From Stenotrophomonas humi (GTDB lineage Bacteria; Pseudomonadota; Gammaproteobacteria; Xanthomonadales; Xanthomonadaceae), in the NCBI RefSeq assembly GCF_001431415.1, contig NZ_LDJI01000011.1, positions 102,230 through 166,229 on the forward strand: DNA of 64,000 nucleotides. Direction: 5' to 3'. Position 1 is the stretch's first letter, and every line of letters starts with the position of its first letter. A program made the translations under genes and the position numbers. The notes under the pieces were generated by a model. That model was given only the letters and a program-made list of their open reading frames with translations. It was not told where the DNA came from and did no database searches. This document shows positions 45,161-54,622 of this stretch, in pieces.

Positions 45161-47866
45161 TCAGAAGTTGACGGTAAAGCCCAGGCGTACGGTGCGACCT
45201 GGCGAGGGCATCAGGCCCAGCGTCATCGCGTCCATGTAGTAGCGGTCGGTGAGGTTGTCCACGCCCAGATCAAGCGCGACGTGGTCGTTGAGGCGGTAGT
45301 TGGCAAACACATCCACCAGCACGTACGAGCCCCAGTCCACCACCGGAATGATGTTGCTGGCGCGTGGCAGGGTCGGGCGGTTGCCGGTGTAGCTGACGCG
45401 GGTGCCGGCGGTCAGGCGCTGATCGAACTGATGCGTGCCCAGGGTCAGTGCACCGGACGCACGCGGCGGCACGTGATTGCTTGCGTAGCTGTCGGTGACA
45501 CCGCCCGCATAGCAGGCCGGCGACCTGGTCGGATAGGCGCGGTCGCTGTGGCAGAAGTTGGTGTAGGTGTAATAGCTGCCGGACAGCTCGCCGAAGAAGC
45601 GTGGCGTGCGGTATTCGGCGCTGATCTCGTAGCCCTTGAAGTCGGCGTTGTCGATGTTCTCGATCACCGGTGCCGACACCCACCCTTCCAACTGCACGGT
45701 GGTGCGGGTCAGATAGTCCTTCACGTGGTTGTCAAAGTACGCCAGCTTCAGGCGCGCCTGGTCGCCTTCGGCAAACAGGCCATCGCGCATCAGGTTGATG
45801 CCGTACTCGCGGTTCTTGGCATGCTCCGGGCGCAGGTCCATGGCAAACATGCTGGGCACTGGGCCGGAGCTGGTTTCGAACAGGCCTGGCATGCGCAGCG
45901 CTTCGGCATAGCGGGCGTAAACCTGCACGCCCTCGAACGGGGTGAAGGTGATCGCCGCGATCGGCGTGTTGCCGCTGTCGCGGCCCTGCAGATGCACATC
46001 GGTATAGGTGATGGGCCGGCTCTGCGACGGCACGCGGGTGATCTCGCGGTCGTAGCTCTTGTAGCGGGTGTGGCGCAGTGCGGCGTCGAACTTGAACCAG
46101 TCCACCGGCACCCATTCGGCGCTGGCGAACGCGCTGCTTTCCTCACGCTTGGCATTGTTGCTGCTGAAGCTCTGCTTCGCGCTGATCGGATGCACGTCTT
46201 CCTTGCCGTGGGTGAAGCCGTACTGCAGGGCGAAGTCGCCCCAGCCGGTGATGAAGCGCGAGGTGTTGGTGGCATCGATGCCCCAACGCTCGGACTGGCG
46301 GTAGGTGGTTTCGATGTAGGTGAACTCCGGCGGCAATGCCGGGAACGAGTAGACGTTGCGGATGGTGTTGTCCAACGCGGTACGCCACGCATTGGCCTTG
46401 AAGTCGATCAGTTCGTTGGCCGGCTGCCAGCGGTAGCGCGCGGTCCAGGTATCGGCATCGACGTCACTGAGCGCCGACTGCAGCGCGCCTTCGCCGCGCA
46501 GGATCGCCGAGGGCATCAGCTCGCCGTAGCGGCTCTGGTACTTCATGCGGCCCACTTCCAGTGCCTGGTCGGGACTGGGTTTCCAGGTGACCTTGAGCAG
46601 CCAGGACTGGTTGTCCACCGAGGTATTGAGCACTTCCTCGCCGGCACGGAAGCGATTGAGGCCGTCGAAGGTAACGTTGGTGTACTCGACCCAACGGCCG
46701 CGGCTGTCGGTGGTACGGCTTACCGCGTAATGCGGCTCGGGCGCGCCCGGGCCGTTCTCACCGGCGAAGTAGTTGCCGGTCTTGCGACGTGCGTAGACGC
46801 CAACCACTTCGAACTGATCCCAGCGCTTGGCCACCGCCAGGCTGCCGCTGCCGCCGGCCGGGGTGCCAGTGGAGGGGCGGTCCATGCCGGTGTCATCTGC
46901 AAATTCGGTGGGCAGTTGCTGCACGGTGCAGGTGCGGCCGCCGCCGCAGGCGGTGAGGAAACGTCCGCCATTGCGCAGGCCACCCGTGGTGAAGGCCGGC
47001 GGTGGCGAGGTGCTGTTGTCGCTGAAGCCGCCCTTCAGGCGGATGCCCCAGTCCTTGTCGCTGCTGATGATGTCCTCGGCGTTCAAGGTGCGCATGCTGA
47101 CCACGCCGCCGATCGCACCGACGCCTTCGGCACCGCTGCTGGGGCCCTTCTGGATATCGATGCCACCGATCATGTCCGGGTCGATGTAGCTGCGCCCGGC
47201 TACGCCGGCATAACCGCGATAGACGGTGACCTGCTGCTGGCTGCCGTCGATCACCACCGGCACGCGGTTGAAGCCCTGCATGCCGCGGATGTTGAGGTCC
47301 AGCGCGCCGGAGTTGCGGTTGTCGCCATTGATCACGCCGGCAACGCTCTTGAAGATGTCGCCGGCCTGGGTGCCGCGTGAGCGTTCGATCTGCTGCAGCG
47401 ACAGATGCGCACCGGATTGTGGCGAGGCGTACGGGCGGTCGGCCGGGCTGACCCGGTCATCGCCCAGCTGGGTGCGGTTTCCCTGGTCACCCTGCACGCG
47501 CAGCGTGCCGATGCGTTCAACGCCATTGGCCGGCGCGCGCTGTACGGTCAAGGCACCGCTGGCGGTGGTGGCCAACTGCAAGCCGCTGCCCTGCAGCGCT
47601 TGTGCAGCCGCCTGTTCGATCGACAGGCGGCCGTTTACCGCGCCAGCGCGCTTGCCCTGCAGCAAGGATGGATCCACCGACAGCGTGCGGCCGGCCGCGG
47701 CCGCGATGCGGTTGAGGCTGGCACCGAGCGGGCCGGCGTCGATCTGGTAGTCGACCATTGCGCTGCTTGCGCCGTTGGCGTCTTGTGCGTGGGCAAACGG
47801 TGCGGCGCAGGCCAGCGACAGCGCCAAGGCCAGGCAGGAAGGGCGGAGCAGGGGGGAGGCGGACAT
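45161..47866 (-). CDS. TonB-dependent haem receptor with STN signalling domain
   Basis: 901-residue FecA/HasR-type receptor. ATG 47866 begins a signal peptide (cleavage AHA-QDANG); the frame open to 48592 only runs antisense-like through fecR. The STN domain spans about 38-109 (VDYQIDAGPLGASLNRIAAAAGRTLSVDP), followed by plug (RSRGTQAGDIFKSVAGVINGDN, IDIQKGPSSGAEGVGAIGGVVSMRT) and barrel with RYAEALRMPGLFE and the C-terminal Phe (VNF). The STN domain talks to the FecR anti-sigma encoded upstream. Haem as ligand is inferred from the next gene, haem oxygenase. Confidence 0.9.
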   Translation of the reverse strand: MSASPLLRPSCLALALSLACAAPFAHAQDANGASSAMVDYQIDAGPLGASLNRIAAAAGRTLSVDPSLLQGKRAGAVNGRLSIEQAAAQALQGSGLQLATTASGALTVQRAPANGVERIGTLRVQGDQGNRTQLGDDRVSPADRPYASPQSGAHLSLQQIERSRGTQAGDIFKSVAGVINGDNRNSGALDLNIRGMQGFNRVPVVIDGSQQQVTVYRGYAGVAGRSYIDPDMIGGIDIQKGPSSGAEGVGAIGGVVSMRTLNAEDIISSDKDWGIRLKGGFSDNSTSPPPAFTTGGLRNGGRFLTACGGGRTCTVQQLPTEFADDTGMDRPSTGTPAGGSGSLAVAKRWDQFEVVGVYARRKTGNYFAGENGPGAPEPHYAVSRTTDSRGRWVEYTNVTFDGLNRFRAGEEVLNTSVDNQSWLLKVTWKPSPDQALEVGRMKYQSRYGELMPSAILRGEGALQSALSDVDADTWTARYRWQPANELIDFKANAWRTALDNTIRNVYSFPALPPEFTYIETTYRQSERWGIDATNTSRFITGWGDFALQYGFTHGKEDVHPISAKQSFSSNNAKREESSAFASAEWVPVDWFKFDAALRHTRYKSYDREITRVPSQSRPITYTDVHLQGRDSGNTPIAAITFTPFEGVQVYARYAEALRMPGLFETSSGPVPSMFAMDLRPEHAKNREYGINLMRDGLFAEGDQARLKLAYFDNHVKDYLTRTTVQLEGWVSAPVIENIDNADFKGYEISAEYRTPRFFGELSGSYYTYTNFCHSDRAYPTRSPACYAGGVTDSYASNHVPPRASGALTLGTHQFDQRLTAGTRVSYTGNRPTLPRASNIIPVVDWGSYVLVDVFANYRLNDHVALDLGVDNLTDRYYMDAMTLGLMPSPGRTVRLGFTVNF

Positions 47867-47940
47867 CGATACGGCTTCCGAATAAGGGGTTCGGATAGGG
47901 ATGTGTATCGACGGCGGGAAATCGGACACGTTCGCAACAA

Positions 47941-48897
47941 CTATTTTCTGTCGATCAGGGTGACCGGCCCGTAGGACTGGATGGAAACCGGCAACGTCTC
48001 GGCCAGCGCAGCCAGAGTGCGCTGGCTTTCGTCCAGCGCGAACACGCCTTGCACACGCAACATTGCGGCGGACGGCGAGACCCGAAGGAACCCGCTGCGG
48101 TAGGGACGCAGGCGTTCCACCAGTTCCTGCAGCGGTGCGTTGTCGAGGCTGACGCGGCCATGCAGCCACTGGCTCAGCTGCAATGGATCGGTGCTCAGGG
48201 CGGTGATGCCGGTGGCGTCCACGCGTGCCGAATGCCCAGCCTGCAGGCGTAGCGCCTGCCCGTTGCTGTCCTGTATCAGTGCATGTTCGCCGAGCACGGT
48301 TGCGATGGTCCGGCTCTCGTCGCGCTCGATCATCAGCTGGCCCCGCAGCAGTGTCAGCTGCGCATGCAGCGAGTGCAGCAGCACCGGTCGCGGATCGGCG
48401 ACGGCTTCCAGAAGGGCCCTGCCACGGCGCAGCCACAGCTGGCGGCGGACCCCATCGAATGCCGCGTCCACAGCGCTGCGCGCATCCAGGACCAATGAAC
48501 TGCCATCGGTGAGCGCGAACCGACGGCGCTGCGCGGTGGCGGTGCGGAAGTCGGCACCGAGCTCGCGCAACGGGAACTGGCGGTCGGTCCACAATGCGGC
48601 GCCGCCGGCGGTCACGGCCAATGCCGCCAGCGAGCGCAGGGCTACGCGCCGTGATGGCCGCAACAGCAGCTCGCGGGCCTGTTGTTCCTGGCCGGGATGG
48701 CGCTGTGCCACGTCACGCAGGCGCTGGAAGCGCCCCTGGATTTCCTGCAGCTGCTGCCAGGCCTGACGATGTTCGGGCGCGGTATCGAGCCAGCGTTGCA
48801 ACCGCTGTTGGCTGCCGCTGTCGGCAGTGCCGGACTGCAGCAGCACCATCCAGTCGATCGCGGCCTGCATGGCCACCTGCGATGCGTCCTGGCTCAT
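47941..48897 (-). CDS. fecR: FecR-type anti-sigma regulator
   Basis: 318 residues. The N-terminal cytoplasmic sigma-binding part includes AAIDWMVLLQSG and RLQRWLDTAPEHRQAWQQL; a helix (RSLAALAVTAGGAALW) crosses the membrane near 100; the periplasmic FecR domain has ATAQRRRFALTDGSSLVLDARSAVDAAFD and a C-terminal STN-interacting part (RVSLDNAPLQELVERLRPYR). ATG 48897 overlaps the ECF sigma gene by four bases. It relays occupancy of the haem receptor to the sigma factor. Confidence 0.92.
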   Translation of the reverse strand: MSQDASQVAMQAAIDWMVLLQSGTADSGSQQRLQRWLDTAPEHRQAWQQLQEIQGRFQRLRDVAQRHPGQEQQARELLLRPSRRVALRSLAALAVTAGGAALWTDRQFPLRELGADFRTATAQRRRFALTDGSSLVLDARSAVDAAFDGVRRQLWLRRGRALLEAVADPRPVLLHSLHAQLTLLRGQLMIERDESRTIATVLGEHALIQDSNGQALRLQAGHSARVDATGITALSTDPLQLSQWLHGRVSLDNAPLQELVERLRPYRSGFLRVSPSAAMLRVQGVFALDESQRTLAALAETLPVSIQSYGPVTLIDRK

Positions 48898-49409
48898 GGA
48901 TCGTTCGCCGTCTGCAGATCCTGCAGGCAACAGGTCCATGCCTGCCGTAGGTAACGGCCGACGGTGCGTACCGATACCCCGAGTTGCTGCGCGATCTGCT
49001 CGTGGCCCATGCCGTCGAGCTGGCTGTACAGGAAAGCTGCACGGGCAGGTGCTGGCAGCGACTGCATGCTGCGATCGACCAACAGCACCGTTTCAAGCAG
49101 CAACGCACGTTCTTCGGGTGAGGGCGAGAAGGCTTCGGGGCTGTGTCGTAGTTGCTCCAGCCAAGCGTGTTCCAGGTCGCGGCGCCGGCGCAGGTGGAAC
49201 AGCAGGCGTTTGGCGATGGTGGTCAGGAACGCACGCGGCTCATCGATGCTGGCCAGCGGCGTGCGCGAGGCAGCTACCTGGGTGAAAGTCTCGGCGGTGA
49301 TGTCCTCGGCATCCCAGCGGCATCGCATCTGGCGGCACAGCCGCGCCAGCAACCAGCGGTGGTGGTCGCGGAACAGGGCGGCGAGGGTGGTGGAGGACGC
49401 GGGGCTCAT
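48894..49409 (-). CDS. fecI: ECF sigma factor, FecI type
   Basis: 171-residue extracytoplasmic-function sigma factor. Region 2 covers about 5-75 (LFRDHHRWLLARLCRQMRCRWDAEDITAETF) and region 4 about 110-165 (LPAPARAAFLYSQLDGMGHEQIAQQLGVSVRTVGRYLRQA). It should direct transcription of the downstream receptor operon when the ligand is bound outside. The Fur palindrome is 11 bases before its start codon, so iron represses the whole cascade at its head. Confidence 0.92.
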   Translation of the reverse strand: MSPASSTTLAALFRDHHRWLLARLCRQMRCRWDAEDITAETFTQVAASRTPLASIDEPRAFLTTIAKRLLFHLRRRRDLEHAWLEQLRHSPEAFSPSPEERALLLETVLLVDRSMQSLPAPARAAFLYSQLDGMGHEQIAQQLGVSVRTVGRYLRQAWTCCLQDLQTANDP

Positions 49410-49419
49410 GCTTCTTGCA

Positions 49420-49438
49420 AATGCGAATTGTTCGCATT
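49420..49438 (-). promoter_or_regulatory. Fur box of the haem operon, perfect palindrome
   Basis: AATGCGAATTGTTCGCATT, eight-base perfect arms around TTG, directly before the fecI start. It is the best Fur-like site in the window and serves as a template for the sites at 33475, 37816 and 42183. Confidence 0.85.
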
Positions 49439-49546
49439 ATTGCATGAGCATCCCGCTTCATGCCCAGTCCGCATCGTTCCAGCGGGGGGCTCATGTGTGC
49501 GGTTGGGCTCGAACCACAGCTACGCGCCCCTCTGCGCGGGCTGGGC

Positions 49547-52027
49547 TCAGAGACCGGCACTGGATGGTTGATGACGCATCATCCTGTCGAGGAAAGCGGA
49601 AATTTCCTCCCATGCCTTTGTCTTGTTGGCGGGGGAGCTGAAGCCATGCCCTTCATCATCGAAGTACACCTCGTCTGCTGGCCGGCCTGCCAGTGCGAGC
49701 ATTCGGGCCATGCGCCGGCTGTGTTCAAAATCCACACGCGCGTCCTGTTTGCCATGAACCAGCATGACCGGTGTGGTCAGCACGTCATATCGATATAGCG
49801 GAGAGGCATCGCGCATGGTTGCCAGGTCCTGGTTGGGGTTGCCCATCAGCTTCTCGGCCAGTTGCCGGCCCTTTTCGCTGCGTGCGGCATCGCTGGCGGT
49901 GAAGAACAGCAGGCGGTCGCTGATGCCGGCGATGGACACCACACAACGGAACCGTGCAGGCCACCGCACCGCCGAGACCAGTGCCGAGTAGCCGCCATAG
50001 CTGGAGCCGACCACGCACATACGCTGTGAATCGATCGGGTGACCGGAAACGGCGAGCGTGATGGCTGCATCGATATCGTTCTCGATGCCACTGCCGTAAT
50101 TGCGATGACCGGCTTCACGGAATGCACGCCCATAGCCTTCCGAGCCACGGAAGTTCACCCGCAGCACGGCATAGCCGTGTGAAGCCAGGAACTGCACTTC
50201 CGGATCGAAATGCAGGCTGTCAGCGACACCGATTGGGCCGCCGTGAGGGAACACCACCAGAGGGCGGGGGGCGTCGCCCGCCGGCAGGGTGAGGAAGGCT
50301 TCGACCTTGAGGCCGTCGGGCGCGGTGAAGCGGAGGGTCTGGGTGGGGGCGAAGGTACGTCCTGCCAACCACGGAAACAGCTCGCCGACCTGCGCTGCAC
50401 GCCCCTGTGCCACGTTCAGGTGATACAGCTCCGGTGGCATGTCAGCGGAGTCCACGCGCAGGATCAGGTTCTGTCCGTCGCGGCTGCGCTCCACCAGTTC
50501 CACGGCACGGCCGGGGAATGATGCGGCGACCCGCTTGGCGATGGCGGCGTCGGCATCCTGGAAGTAATCGGTCAGCAACTGTCCGCTGCGGTAGTACTCG
50601 ACACCGATGATGTTGCGCAGCTCATCGAACAGCGCCGCGCGGACGTCCGTTCCAGGCTGCGAATAGATCGTGCGGGTGATGGTGTGGCTTGCGACGTCGA
50701 ATTCCACAAGGTCGCGCTGGGTGCGGCCTTTGTCGGTCAATGCGTAGATCCGGGAGGCGTCGGAGGAGAGTCCGATCGGGTCGAAATCGTTCTCGTCTGA
50801 CAGGTTCATCACGTCCTCGAAACGGTCCCGCTCACGGCGTACCAGGATGTGGTCTTCGCCGCGGCGGACGATGCCCATGCGCAACCTGCCATCCCCATCG
50901 CTCAACCACCAGATGTCGTCCTTCAGTCCGGTATTCAACCGCTCGCGGAACTGCGGGCGGAACGCGTCAACTGCCGCTTTGCTGGCGACATCCATCCGAT
51001 GCACCATCAGTTCGTTGTCGCGCGTATAGCTGGCGAACAGGATGTTGTCCGGGCGCGCTGGGAGCTGGTCGAGTACCTTGCCCCGCAACGGTATCTGGTA
51101 GGTGGAAAAGGAACGCTTGCCCTGCGTATCCATCGGCATGCGCACTACGGTGACACGATGGGTGCCATCGGAGAGGCGCACCGAAACCAGCAATGTCTGG
51201 TCGCTGGTCCAGCGCAGGCTGTCCAGCGGCAGATCGGCCGAGGCGAGTTGGACGACCGAGTTGTTCTGCAGGTCGATCAGGTCCAGATTCCATTTTCCTG
51301 ATGCCTGGCGGATCTGCTGCACCAGCAAGGTGCCGGCGGGGTTGAGGCTGGTGGCGATGATGCTGGAATGACGCCACCAGGGAGCGCCAGCATCTTCCTG
51401 TTTCTCCGGCTCCTTCGGTGTATTTGCAGTGCCGGTGTTGGTGACGGCATCAGCAGGCGGTGGCGTCTGTGACGCGGCGATGCCTTTGTAGAACGCAGGG
51501 AATGGATCGGGGTAATGGCCTGAGTAGTTGAGCGCGTACTGACCGTAGATTGCAGGATGGTTGCGCTGAAGCCAGTTGATGGCGGCCAGACCGCGGTTGG
51601 AACGGCGGATGTCGGCACGCCAGTACGAGGTGGGCCGGAACACCAGATCGCCTGGATAGGCAATGGCACCGGCATCGACGTCGAATTCGAATTCCTTGTC
51701 GCTGCTCAGTTGGTAGCGCAGCCCATAGACCAAGGACAGTTCACGCCATTCGTAACGGCCAACCGGCGCCACATACAGGCGGTAGTTCTGACCGCTGACG
51801 AGGCCGGACATGGTGCCGTCGCCCCACACTTTGCCATCGCGGTTGAGGCGTACCTGATGCAGGTCGATGTTGGTGTCCACGGCGACCAGCACGAAGCCTT
51901 CGCCGGGCTTGAGCGTGGGTACCTGGCCGGGTTTCACCGGTGCCATTGCCGCCCATGCCAGACAGGGCCAAAGCATGGCTGCCAGTACCCATGACCGCGC
52001 CAAATCACGTAGCTTGCCTGCGCTCAT
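49547..52027 (-). CDS. S9 family peptidase with extra N-terminal domain
   Basis: 826-residue secreted or envelope peptidase. ATG 52027 follows an AGGGGGG site and begins a signal peptide (about 1-26). Residues 30-135 form an unusual beta-rich domain (VAVDTNIDLHQVRLNRDG, LYVAPVGRYEWREL, AIAYPGDLVFRP) before a beta-propeller-like middle. The C-terminal alpha/beta-hydrolase domain has nucleophile GSSYGGYS, DARVDF for Asp, and EGHGF for His, typical of prolyl oligopeptidases/acylaminoacyl peptidases. It is a single-gene unit. Confidence 0.88.
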   Translation of the reverse strand: MSAGKLRDLARSWVLAAMLWPCLAWAAMAPVKPGQVPTLKPGEGFVLVAVDTNIDLHQVRLNRDGKVWGDGTMSGLVSGQNYRLYVAPVGRYEWRELSLVYGLRYQLSSDKEFEFDVDAGAIAYPGDLVFRPTSYWRADIRRSNRGLAAINWLQRNHPAIYGQYALNYSGHYPDPFPAFYKGIAASQTPPPADAVTNTGTANTPKEPEKQEDAGAPWWRHSSIIATSLNPAGTLLVQQIRQASGKWNLDLIDLQNNSVVQLASADLPLDSLRWTSDQTLLVSVRLSDGTHRVTVVRMPMDTQGKRSFSTYQIPLRGKVLDQLPARPDNILFASYTRDNELMVHRMDVASKAAVDAFRPQFRERLNTGLKDDIWWLSDGDGRLRMGIVRRGEDHILVRRERDRFEDVMNLSDENDFDPIGLSSDASRIYALTDKGRTQRDLVEFDVASHTITRTIYSQPGTDVRAALFDELRNIIGVEYYRSGQLLTDYFQDADAAIAKRVAASFPGRAVELVERSRDGQNLILRVDSADMPPELYHLNVAQGRAAQVGELFPWLAGRTFAPTQTLRFTAPDGLKVEAFLTLPAGDAPRPLVVFPHGGPIGVADSLHFDPEVQFLASHGYAVLRVNFRGSEGYGRAFREAGHRNYGSGIENDIDAAITLAVSGHPIDSQRMCVVGSSYGGYSALVSAVRWPARFRCVVSIAGISDRLLFFTASDAARSEKGRQLAEKLMGNPNQDLATMRDASPLYRYDVLTTPVMLVHGKQDARVDFEHSRRMARMLALAGRPADEVYFDDEGHGFSSPANKTKAWEEISAFLDRMMRHQPSSAGL

Positions 52028-52106
52028 AGGCCCCCCTGCGCGTGGATTTGGCTGGGAGGCTGTCACAGTTGCGAAAGGGCGGCAAGAATGCCGCCCGTGT
52101 TGCCGA

Positions 52107-53363
52107 TCACCCCAGCAGGGCGCGCACCTTCTTCAACGCAGCCATGAACGACTCGATCTCTTCGTGCGTGTTGTAGAACGCGAGCGAGGCGCGGCAGGTG
52201 GCGGCGACGCCGTAGTACTGCAGCAACGGGTGTGCACAGTGCTGGCCTGAGCGGACCGCCACGCCCTGCAGGTCGAGCAGGGTGGCCAGGTCATGTGAGT
52301 GCGCGCCTTCGACCAGGAACGAAACCACTGCGGCCTTGTGCGGCGTGGTGCCGAAGATGCGCACGCCCTCGACGCGCTGCAGTTCTTCGGTGAAGTGAGC
52401 CAGCAATTCCTGCTCGCGCGCTTCGATGTGGTTGCGACCCAGTTCTTCCAGGTAGTCCACCGCCACGCCCAGGCCGATGAAACCGGCGATGTTCGGGGTG
52501 CCGGCTTCAAACTTGTGCGGGGCATCGTTGAACACGGTGCCGTCGAAGCTCACTTCCTTGATCATCTCGCCGCCACCGATGAACGGCGGCATTTCCTGCA
52601 GCAGCTCGCGGCGTGCCCACAGCGCGCCGGTGCCGGTTGGGCCGCACATCTTGTGGCCGGTGATGGCGTAGAAATCGCAACCAATGGCCGTCACGTCCAC
52701 GCTCAGGTGCGGGGCAGCCTGCGAACCATCGATGACGGTGACGATGCCGCGCTTGCGCGCTTCACGGCAGATTTCGCGCACCGGGTTGATGGTGCCGAGC
52801 ACGTTGGAAACGTGGGTCAGCGCCAGCAGCTTCACTTCCGGGGTCATCGCCGCGTGCAGCGCGTCCATGTCCAGGCTGCCGTCGGGGCTGATCTCGGCCA
52901 CACGGATGGTCGCGCCGGTGCGCTGGGCGACCAGCTGCCACGGCACGATGTTGGCATGGTGCTCCATGCGCGAGACCAGGATCACGTCGCCGGCCTTCAG
53001 CCGCGGCAGTGCCCACGAATACGCGACCAGGTTGATCGCGAAGGTGGTGCCGCTGCACAGCACCAGCTCATCGCTGCGTACGTTGAGGAAGCGCGCCAGC
53101 TTGGTACGTGCGCCTTCGTAGGCGTCGGTTGCCTCGGTGCCCAGCGCGTGCACCGCACGACTGACGTTGGCGTTGTAGCGGCGGTAGAACTCGTCCACCG
53201 CGCCAATCACCGACAGTGGCTTCTGCGCGGTGTTGGCATTGTCGAAATACACCAGCGGCTTGCCGTTGACTTCCCGCATGAGCAGCGGGAAATCGGCGCG
53301 CACGCGCTCCCAGTCGGGAGCGGTGGCCGAAGGGTGGATCGGACGCGGTGAAGAGAGGTTCAT
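52107..53363 (-). CDS. sufS: Cysteine desulfurase SufS
   Basis: PLP enzyme supplying sulfur for iron-sulfur cluster assembly. 418 residues; PLP lysine K238 in ITGHKMCGPTG and the persulfide Cys376 in RSGQHCAHPL, both in the group II (SufS/CsdA) context. The start ATG 53363 overlaps the sufD stop by four bases. It is the last gene of the suf operon; no SufE homologue or SufU is seen within the window, so its sulfur acceptor must lie elsewhere. Confidence 0.95.
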   Translation of the reverse strand: MNLSSPRPIHPSATAPDWERVRADFPLLMREVNGKPLVYFDNANTAQKPLSVIGAVDEFYRRYNANVSRAVHALGTEATDAYEGARTKLARFLNVRSDELVLCSGTTFAINLVAYSWALPRLKAGDVILVSRMEHHANIVPWQLVAQRTGATIRVAEISPDGSLDMDALHAAMTPEVKLLALTHVSNVLGTINPVREICREARKRGIVTVIDGSQAAPHLSVDVTAIGCDFYAITGHKMCGPTGTGALWARRELLQEMPPFIGGGEMIKEVSFDGTVFNDAPHKFEAGTPNIAGFIGLGVAVDYLEELGRNHIEAREQELLAHFTEELQRVEGVRIFGTTPHKAAVVSFLVEGAHSHDLATLLDLQGVAVRSGQHCAHPLLQYYGVAATCRASLAFYNTHEEIESFMAALKKVRALLG

Positions 53364-54622
53364 GCCATGCCAGCCTGTTGCAGTGCCTGGTCCAGATGGC
53401 GGGCCAGCTTCTCGGTGAGGATGCCTTCCACGGCCGCCAGCGGTTCGTGGCAGAACGCGGCGCTCAACATGGCGCGCGCCTGCTCGGCCGGTACGCCACG
53501 CGAGCGCAGATAGAACAGCGCATTGGCGTCGAGCTGGCCGACTGTGGCGCCGTGTGCGGCCTTGACCTCGTCGGCATCGATCACCAGCGTCGGCTGGGTG
53601 TCGATTTCGGCATCGGCCGAGAGCAGCAGGTTCTTGTTGGACAGGTTGGCGTCGGTGCCGTCTGCACCTTCGCGGATGTTGATGCCGCCATGGAACACCA
53701 CGCGGCTGCGGTTGGCGGCCACGCCACGCCACACCAGCTCGGCGCTGGTATCGCGTGCGATGTGTTCGATGCCCAGGCGGGTGTCGATATGACGGCGGCC
53801 GGTGCCCAGCAGCACGCCGTTGGCGACCAGCTTGGCGTTGTCGCCTTCCAGTCGCACGTTCAACTCGTGGCGGCTCAGTGCGGCGCCCAGCTCCAGATCG
53901 ATGCGACGGTACTGTGCATCGCGTGCCAGCACCGCGTCGGTGCGCAGCAGGCTGGTCGCACGCGGGCTGTCGGCCTGCACGCGGGCATGCGAGAGCACGG
54001 CGTCCTGCGCCAGATGGACGTGCACCAGCGTGTTGTCCAGGTGCGCGCTGTCGCCGGACTGCAGGTGGTGTTCCACCAGCCCCAGCGAGGCGCCACGGCG
54101 CAGCTCGATGAAATGGCGGTGGTGCCAGGCGCGGTCGCTTTCATCCGGCGCGCTGACAAACACCAGGTGCAGCGGCGTGGCGCTGCTGATGCCAGCTTCC
54201 ACCTGCACCAGCACGCCTTCATCGGCGAGCGCGGCATTGAGCTGGGCGAAGATCTCTTCGGCGCGGTTGAAGCGGCGGCCGAGGAAGCGGGTGGCGTCCG
54301 GTGCGTCCTTCAGCGTGGCCGACAGCGTGCGTACCTGCACGCCGGCATCCAGCCCGGCCAGGTCGCTATGCGCATCGCTGGGGCGGCCATTGACGAACAC
54401 CAGGCGCGGCGCCGGGATGTTGGCCAGCAGCGCGGCGTCGATGGTCAGCGCCTGCAACGGTGCGGCACTGAAGCTGCGGCGTTCGAGCTGGCGCAGTGAG
54501 GTGTACTTCCACGCTTCGTTGCGGGCGGCGGGCAGGCCGGTCTGCAGGGCCGCTTCGAGCAGCTCGGCGCGCTCGTTGCTGCCGCAGAAGCCCTTTGCCA
54601 ATGAATCGAGCAGGGCAGTCAT
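53360..54622 (-). CDS. sufD: Fe-S cluster assembly protein SufD
   Basis: 420-residue scaffold subunit of the SufBCD complex. It has the N-terminal NEAWKYTSLRQLERRSF, the beta-helical core, and a C-terminal HGATVGQLDANALFYLRSRGVPAEQARAMLSAAF signature with the conserved His of SufD. ATG 54622 overlaps the sufC stop by one base (TAATG). Part of the suf operon. Confidence 0.95.
   Translation of the reverse strand: MTALLDSLAKGFCGSNERAELLEAALQTGLPAARNEAWKYTSLRQLERRSFSAAPLQALTIDAALLANIPAPRLVFVNGRPSDAHSDLAGLDAGVQVRTLSATLKDAPDATRFLGRRFNRAEEIFAQLNAALADEGVLVQVEAGISSATPLHLVFVSAPDESDRAWHHRHFIELRRGASLGLVEHHLQSGDSAHLDNTLVHVHLAQDAVLSHARVQADSPRATSLLRTDAVLARDAQYRRIDLELGAALSRHELNVRLEGDNAKLVANGVLLGTGRRHIDTRLGIEHIARDTSAELVWRGVAANRSRVVFHGGINIREGADGTDANLSNKNLLLSADAEIDTQPTLVIDADEVKAAHGATVGQLDANALFYLRSRGVPAEQARAMLSAAFCHEPLAAVEGILTEKLARHLDQALQQAGMA

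Noticed and set aside
45026..47380. 784-codon plus-strand frame
   Set aside because: Antisense to the haem receptor; no motifs.
47867..48592. Extension of the haem receptor frame to 48592
   Set aside because: It overlaps fecR in another frame; the signal peptide begins at 47866.
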